From Paraburkholderia megapolitana (GTDB lineage: Bacteria > Pseudomonadota > Gammaproteobacteria > Burkholderiales > Burkholderiaceae): a stretch of DNA of 64,000 nucleotides. Both the position numbers and the translations under genes were made by a program. Under the pieces are notes generated by a model. It was given only the letters and a program-made list of their open reading frames with translations, was not told where the DNA came from and searched no databases. Location: contig NZ_CP041743.1 in the NCBI RefSeq assembly GCF_007556815.1, forward strand, positions 2,046,001 through 2,110,000, read 5' to 3'. Shown in pieces: positions 59,513 to 64,000 of this stretch. Each line of letters opens with the position of its first letter. Within the stretch, counting starts at the first letter, position 1.

Positions 59513-61162
59513 TTGCAAGCTCAAGTGGTCATTGTTGGAGCGGGGCCGGTGGGACTGACGCTTGCGATCGATCTCGGCAGACGCGGCATTGCCTGCGTGC
59601 TCGTCGAACAGAAAGCGCAGCCTGAATTTCTGCCGAAAATGGAGCGTTGTAACGCGCGGACGATGGAGATCTTCCGGCGGCTCGGTATAGCCGATCGTAT
59701 TCGCGCGGCCGGGATGCCCGAGGATATTCCGATGGACGTCCAGATCATCCGCTCCATGGTGGAGCCGCCTGTCCTGCACTTGCCCTATCCATCGGTAGCA
59801 CAGGCGCGTGCGCTCGCGTACGAGTCCGAGGACGGCAGCCTGCCACTCGAACCGTATCAGCTCATCTCGCAGTACACACTCGAACCGCTTCTTCTCGAAG
59901 TGGCGGAGCAATTGCCGACGGTCACAGTGATGCGCAGCACGACGTTTCTGGAATTCACTGAGCGGGATGGTGGCGTTCTGGTCACGGTCAATGATGCAAA
60001 CGATGTGAGAAGAACACTGGAGGCTAGCTACCTGGTGGGCTGCGACGGAGGCGCTAGCCGCGTGCGCAAGCAACTGGGTATTCGCCTCGAGGGCGAAGGC
60101 GATATCGCGCGGTTGAGGCAGGGTCTGTTTTACTGCGAGCAACTCTACGAGAGACTGCCGATAGGCAACGGTCCACGCCGCGGGCGCCACTATCTGGTCG
60201 CGGGTGGGCCACCTACCTTCATGATCATGCAGGACTCGACGCGGCATTGGACTGTCCATTCCGCCGTCGCGAGCGATGCTGAGATGCGGCGCGTGTTCGA
60301 GCGGATCGTCGGCGTTCCGCTGCGCTACGAGATGCTTTATTGCGCGGAGTGGCGACAGAACTTGCTGCTGGCCGAACGCTATGGCAAGGGAAGAGTGTTG
60401 CTCGCTGGCGATGCGGTACATCTCGTGATTCCTACGGGCGGGTTGGGCATGAACACCGGCGTCGGCGACGCCACCGATCTTGCGTGGAAACTGGCTGCGA
60501 CGCTGCAAGGGTGGGGTGGTCCTGAGTTGCTGGCCTCGTACGAAACCGAACGGCGCCAGATTGGCGAACGGGTGGTCGGCGCATCGCGCTACGCCTCGCT
60601 TGGATATCGTGCATGGCTGGCCGAGGTGCGCCCGGAGATCGGGGACGATACGCCCGCCGGAGTAGATGCCCGCGCGCATCTTGCCGAGGTAGCGAATGTG
60701 GAGCAGCGCAAGTCGAACGAGATGATCGGCGCGGAGCTGGGCTATCGCTATGTGGATTCGCCGATCATCGAGAACGTACCGGGTGGGCCGCAGCACGATC
60801 TGCGTGCCTATCGTCCCACGACGTGGCCGGGCGCGCGGCTTCCGCACATGTGGCTCGCCGACAGAAGCGCTCTTCACGACAGGTTACGCCCGGATCGTTT
60901 TGCGTTGATCGATGTCAAGGGCGGGCACGACGCGAGTTCGCTTTGCGCTGCGTTCGAAGCGCTTGGCGCGCCGCTCGATGTGCTCGTGGTACCGAATCCC
61001 ATACTACGTGCCGTCTATGAACGCGATCTCATTCTTGTGCGGCCCGACCTGCACGTCGCGTGGCGCGGCGACCGACTCCCACAGGGCGTCGCCGACCTTG
61101 CCAGGCGAGTGACAGGGCATAACAACATGAACCGCGCAGCGTGTTCGACCAGTAGCAACTGA
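59513..61162 (+). CDS. FAD-dependent aromatic-ring monooxygenase (MhpA/resorcinol hydroxylase-like)
   Basis: A 549-residue class A flavoprotein hydroxylase. The N-terminal GxGxxG is VVIVGAGPVGLTLAIDL, followed by the DG motif YLVGCDGGASRVRKQLGI, the GD motif VLLAGDAVHLVIPTGGLGMNTGVGDA in pieces, and a C-terminal thioredoxin-like domain as in phenol hydroxylases. TTG 59513 behind GGAGG (59501-59505) gives a usual N-terminus; ATG 59456 and 59474 have no site. It would hydroxylate the phenol made by the decarboxylase. It follows the second pair of MarR operators. Confidence 0.88.
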   Translation: MQAQVVIVGAGPVGLTLAIDLGRRGIACVLVEQKAQPEFLPKMERCNARTMEIFRRLGIADRIRAAGMPEDIPMDVQIIRSMVEPPVLHLPYPSVAQARALAYESEDGSLPLEPYQLISQYTLEPLLLEVAEQLPTVTVMRSTTFLEFTERDGGVLVTVNDANDVRRTLEASYLVGCDGGASRVRKQLGIRLEGEGDIARLRQGLFYCEQLYERLPIGNGPRRGRHYLVAGGPPTFMIMQDSTRHWTVHSAVASDAEMRRVFERIVGVPLRYEMLYCAEWRQNLLLAERYGKGRVLLAGDAVHLVIPTGGLGMNTGVGDATDLAWKLAATLQGWGGPELLASYETERRQIGERVVGASRYASLGYRAWLAEVRPEIGDDTPAGVDARAHLAEVANVEQRKSNEMIGAELGYRYVDSPIIENVPGGPQHDLRAYRPTTWPGARLPHMWLADRSALHDRLRPDRFALIDVKGGHDASSLCAAFEALGAPLDVLVVPNPILRAVYERDLILVRPDLHVAWRGDRLPQGVADLARRVTGHNNMNRAACSTSSN

Positions 61163-61412
61163 CCGGGTCGATTTGCTAATTACTCAGCCTGCGCGTTGCA
61201 AATTCGACGTGCGACTGCATGGCGTGCCGTTGCCTCGGCGGATGTCTGACCTTGAAGTTCATTACTCGCGCTATCCGCTGTCGAGTGCTTAAGGACGCGC
61301 TGCGCTAAAGCGTCTTCATCGATAGCGATGACTTTGCTTGCACAACAACTCAGAGCGGAACTCATCGAATCCGTCACAACGTATGAGAATTCAACGACAT
61401 GGAGACAGGTGT

Positions 61413-62564
61413 ATGAATGCACAGATGAATCGTGCCCGCGGCGTTTATACGCGGCAGCAGATATTGCGGTGGGCGCTCCTGGTGTTGGTCGCATGTGTGT
61501 CGAGCGCATCGAATGCGCAGAGTTCCGTGACTCTGTATGGAATCATCGATACGGGCTTTGAATATGTGACCAACATCGGTCCGAAGAAGTCGAGCGGAGT
61601 ACATGTGCCCACATTGACGGCTTCCTTACCGTCGCTGTGGGGCCTGCGCGGCAAAGAGGATCTGGGTGGCGGCCTCAGTGCTGTTTTTGTACTGGAGTCG
61701 GGGTTTGCGCCGTCACAGGGCACGCTGAATCAAGGTGGTCGTCTATTTGGCAGGCAGGCTTATGTCGGACTTTCTGGATCATGGGGGACCGTGACTCTGG
61801 GTCGGCAATATTCGCAGATCTTCCGGGCATTGTTGCCAGAAGATACGTTGGCACCGAATATCTATGCCGCCGCCGATCTGGATCCTTACCTGACTCAACC
61901 GCGAGTCGATAACGCGATTACCTATACCTTCAAGTCGTCGGGTTTGACCGTCGGTGTGACCTATTCGCTGGGACGCGATGCGGTGGATAGTGCGGCAGCC
62001 GGAGGGTGCGCCGGTCAATCGCCAGGTAACTGGCGAGCCTGCAAAGCGATGTCTGCGATGGTGAAATACGACGCAGCACAATGGGGTGTGGGAGCAGCAT
62101 TCGATCGCAACTACGGTGGGGATGGCACCGGCTCGCCCTTGCCGCTTGGCTCGCAAACCGATACGCGCGCCGTCATCGACGGCTATGTGAAATTTTCCAG
62201 CGCAACTATCGGCGCGGGACTTGTCCATCGAATCGATCACGGAGCGCAGACACCGAATCTTTTCGACGTGGTGAGCAACTACTGGTGGATTGGCGGAAGC
62301 TGGTTGCCTGTTCCGGAAGTTGCGCTCGACGCCCAGTTCGGTCATATCAGCGTAGACAGCAACGCTTCGGGAGGCTCTGTGATCGCCGCTCGCGCGATGT
62401 ATTTCCTCTCCAAACGTACCGCCGTGTACGTCACGGCGGGGCATGTGTTCAATGAGCGCAACGCGGCGTTCTCGATTGACGGCGGCGTGGTCCCGCCCGC
62501 TTCGACGCCATTGCCCGGCGTCGATCAAACCGGTGTGATGGTGGGCATGCGCCACCAGTTCTGA
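61413..62564 (+). CDS. Outer-membrane porin, OmpC-like family
   Basis: A 383-residue porin. The signal peptide is longer than usual (about 48 residues, ending SNAQ) before SSVTLYGIIDTGFEYV. GLRGKEDLGGGLSAVFVLESGF, GRQYSQIF and terminal HQF are present. ATG 61413 follows GGAGACAGG; upstream in-frame ATGs have no site. It lies 250 bases after the monooxygenase and may be the uptake channel for this catabolic region. Confidence 0.92.
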   Translation: MNAQMNRARGVYTRQQILRWALLVLVACVSSASNAQSSVTLYGIIDTGFEYVTNIGPKKSSGVHVPTLTASLPSLWGLRGKEDLGGGLSAVFVLESGFAPSQGTLNQGGRLFGRQAYVGLSGSWGTVTLGRQYSQIFRALLPEDTLAPNIYAAADLDPYLTQPRVDNAITYTFKSSGLTVGVTYSLGRDAVDSAAAGGCAGQSPGNWRACKAMSAMVKYDAAQWGVGAAFDRNYGGDGTGSPLPLGSQTDTRAVIDGYVKFSSATIGAGLVHRIDHGAQTPNLFDVVSNYWWIGGSWLPVPEVALDAQFGHISVDSNASGGSVIAARAMYFLSKRTAVYVTAGHVFNERNAAFSIDGGVVPPASTPLPGVDQTGVMVGMRHQF

Positions 62565-62589
62565 ACGGGTACGTTAGCTGCTCATCGAA

Positions 62590-63054
62590 TCAGACTGCCT
62601 GGTCTTGAGCACGGATATATTCGTAATCCAGATAGTCGGCTCGTTCCCGGACCCGCTGAAAACCTGCAGCCTCGTACAGGGCACGGGCAGGATTATTGAT
62701 GTGTACGTTCACGATGAGGTGCGTGTGACCATGCGCCGACGCATCCTCTACGAACTTGTCGAAGAGACGCCTGCCCAGGCCGTGTCGACGCTGTTCGGTC
62801 GCAACGTAGATCGACGCGAGAACTGCTTTCTGGTCGTCCGTCTGCCAAAAACAATATCCGACCACTTTCCCTTCATGCTCGACGACGAACATTCGATCGA
62901 GATTCGATGTCCACTGTCGCAGGTGTGAAGGGATGGCATTTTTCCATCCAGCTTCCTGCTCGGGTTCGATGTTGCGGATGTAATCGAGTTCTCCGCTGTA
63001 GATAAAAGGAAGATCTGTCGGGTGTGATTTTCTGATGATGTGCGTGGGTTGCAC
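62590..63054 (-). CDS. GNAT-family N-acetyltransferase
   Basis: A 154-residue acetyl-CoA-dependent acyltransferase. Motif A (VLASIYVATEQRRHGLGRRLFDKFVEDA in pieces, with the Q/R-x-x-G-x-G/A loop) and motif B (NPARALYEAAGFQRV) are clear. GTG 63054 follows AAGGA at seven bases. The open frame runs 40 codons further upstream without similarity. It is convergent with the porin. The substrate is unknown. Confidence 0.9.
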   Translation of the reverse strand: MQPTHIIRKSHPTDLPFIYSGELDYIRNIEPEQEAGWKNAIPSHLRQWTSNLDRMFVVEHEGKVVGYCFWQTDDQKAVLASIYVATEQRRHGLGRRLFDKFVEDASAHGHTHLIVNVHINNPARALYEAAGFQRVRERADYLDYEYIRAQDQAV

Positions 63055-63342
63055 TGATAGATCCTTGTAAGCGGGGCACCGTTGCGCACGATGCGCGTCG
63101 CAATGGTATACCGGTCTGACTGCTAGCGAACTGAAAAAGAGGTGGCTTGCGGCGGCTTGACACTGGAAGCGCAAGTCGACGCGCGTTCATGGTGTTCTCG
63201 ATAGATGCGCCAGCAACATAGATCAAATGACATTGATGCCATGGAGAAAGCATGGACCACCATGCAGAATGGCGTCTATCGTAGTTCGTCGGATACGGGC
63301 ACACCGTAATTGCAAACGCACTGCAAACAGAAGGATTACACA

Positions 63343-64000
63343 ATGCGAATATTCATCACGGGCTCGGCTGATGGGCTGGGCCGAATGGCAGCGCGCCTCC
63401 TGGTCGCCGACGGTCACCGTGTCGTTCTGCACGCTCGCAGCGAGGCGCGTGCAGAAGAAGCGTTGAGCATGGTATCGGGCGCGGAAACAGCGGTCTTCGG
63501 CGACTTGTCCAGCATCGAGCAGACAGCTAGCGTGGCCGACCAGGTCAATCGGCTCGGGCATTTCGACACGGTCATTCACAATGCGGCGGTCGGTTATCGC
63601 GAACCGAAACGGATTGAGACGGTCGACGGATTACCTCATGTCTTTGCTATCAATACGCTTGCACCGTATGTGCTGACTGCGTTGATCGAGAGGCCGCAGA
63701 GGCTGGTCTATTTGAGTTCTGGTCTACACCAGCAGGGCGATACAAGTCTCATGGATCTTGAATGGAAAGCGTGCCCGTGGGTTGGTGTCGCGGCCTATTC
63801 GGATTCGAAACTTCATGACGCATTGATCGCGTTTGCGGTGGCACGTCGTTGGCACAACGTATTCTCGAACGCGCTGGAGCCGGGGTGGGTTGCGACGAAA
63901 ATGGGTGGCGCAGGGGCGCCTGACGATCTCGAGGCAGCGCCCAAGACGCAAGTCTGGCTTGCGACCAGTGACGACCCGGCCGCGTGCGTGAGCGGCGAAT
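63343..64000 (+). CDS. Short-chain dehydrogenase/reductase, 3' end cut by window edge
   Basis: The first 219 residues of an SDR oxidoreductase. The Rossmann loop is ITGSADGLGRMAA, followed by HNAAVG (the NNAG-like motif), the Ser in VYLSSGLHQ, and the YxxxK pair in AAYSDSKLHDAL. AAGGA precedes the ATG. The frame is open at the right edge, so only the last few dozen residues are missing. Whether it belongs to the aromatic region to its left is unknown. Confidence 0.92.
   Translation, partial: MRIFITGSADGLGRMAARLLVADGHRVVLHARSEARAEEALSMVSGAETAVFGDLSSIEQTASVADQVNRLGHFDTVIHNAAVGYREPKRIETVDGLPHVFAINTLAPYVLTALIERPQRLVYLSSGLHQQGDTSLMDLEWKACPWVGVAAYSDSKLHDALIAFAVARRWHNVFSNALEPGWVATKMGGAGAPDDLEAAPKTQVWLATSDDPAACVSGE

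Noticed and set aside
59438..60877. 479-codon minus-strand frame
   Set aside because: Antisense to the FAD monooxygenase, which has all three flavoprotein motifs.
1..64000. CRISPR arrays, tRNA, rRNA, insertion sequences
   Set aside because: No regularly spaced repeats, cloverleaf-like sequences, rRNA blocks or transposase genes were seen by eye. A covariance-model scan would be needed to exclude small RNAs.

Overview
The window looks like a chromosomal or megaplasmid segment of a Burkholderia-group betaproteobacterium (Paraburkholderia/Caballeronia-like). This is inferred from high GC with strong third-position GC, three OmpC-type porins, the large number of LysR/AraC/MFS genes, and metabolic-accessory gene content. 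I see no rRNA, tRNA, CRISPR array, transposase or phage structural gene. About 60 genes are supported. Both edges cut a gene: a sedolisin protease on the left and a short-chain dehydrogenase on the right.

Layout. 1-3.5 kb: secreted S53 protease, an AT-rich gap, and a VapBC-type toxin-antitoxin pair with a palindromic operator over its promoter. 3.5-9.4 kb: two MFS carriers around a metal-dependent amidohydrolase, a divergent LysR regulator and a porin. 9.7-13.6 kb: a complete four-gene OsmF/YehZYXW-type ABC importer with overlapping start/stop codons. 13.8 kb: a cold-shock protein. 14.2-19.1 kb: a family 2A encapsulin locus (rhodanese, serine O-acetyltransferase, XRE regulator, encapsulin shell, and a cysteine desulfurase with a ~280-residue disordered cargo-targeting extension), closed by a strong terminator. 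19.2-24 kb: an AraC regulator, a small unknown protein, and a tartrate/D-malate dehydrogenase with its transporter and divergent LysR.

24.7-28.8 kb: unknown protein, predicted metal-dependent hydrolase, an orphan type VI secretion amidase effector (Tae1/Tse1-like) with a periplasmic immunity candidate, and an FMN monooxygenase. 29.1-34.5 kb: porin, then a GntR-ADP-ribosylglycohydrolase-NCS1 permease-PfkB kinase operon, probably for uptake and breakdown of a nucleoside-like compound. The porin and the GntR gene share a 34-bp upstream element. 34.5-46 kb: alpha/beta hydrolase, a haem-c lipoprotein, a split SGNH/acyltransferase-3 pair, a small repressor with twin operators, an aldo/keto reductase, a CBM6/beta-helix lipoprotein and a Tat-exported SnoaL-like protein.

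46-62.6 kb: an aromatic-acid catabolic region with two paralogous AraC regulators, a MarR repressor, a gamma-resorcylate-type decarboxylase, aldehyde dehydrogenase, AAHS transporter, CocE/NonD hydrolase, enoyl-CoA hydratase, a frameshifted acyl-CoA ligase, YceI, azoreductase, LysR, FAD monooxygenase and porin. Two pairs of near-identical palindromes (core TTGATAAATCAA, 32-33 bp apart) lie upstream of the decarboxylase operon and of the FAD monooxygenase. They tie these units into one predicted MarR regulon.

Most notable are the encapsulin sulfur compartment locus, the MarR regulon with its frameshifted ligase, the GntR/porin element, the orphan T6SS effector pair and the twin-operator repressor.
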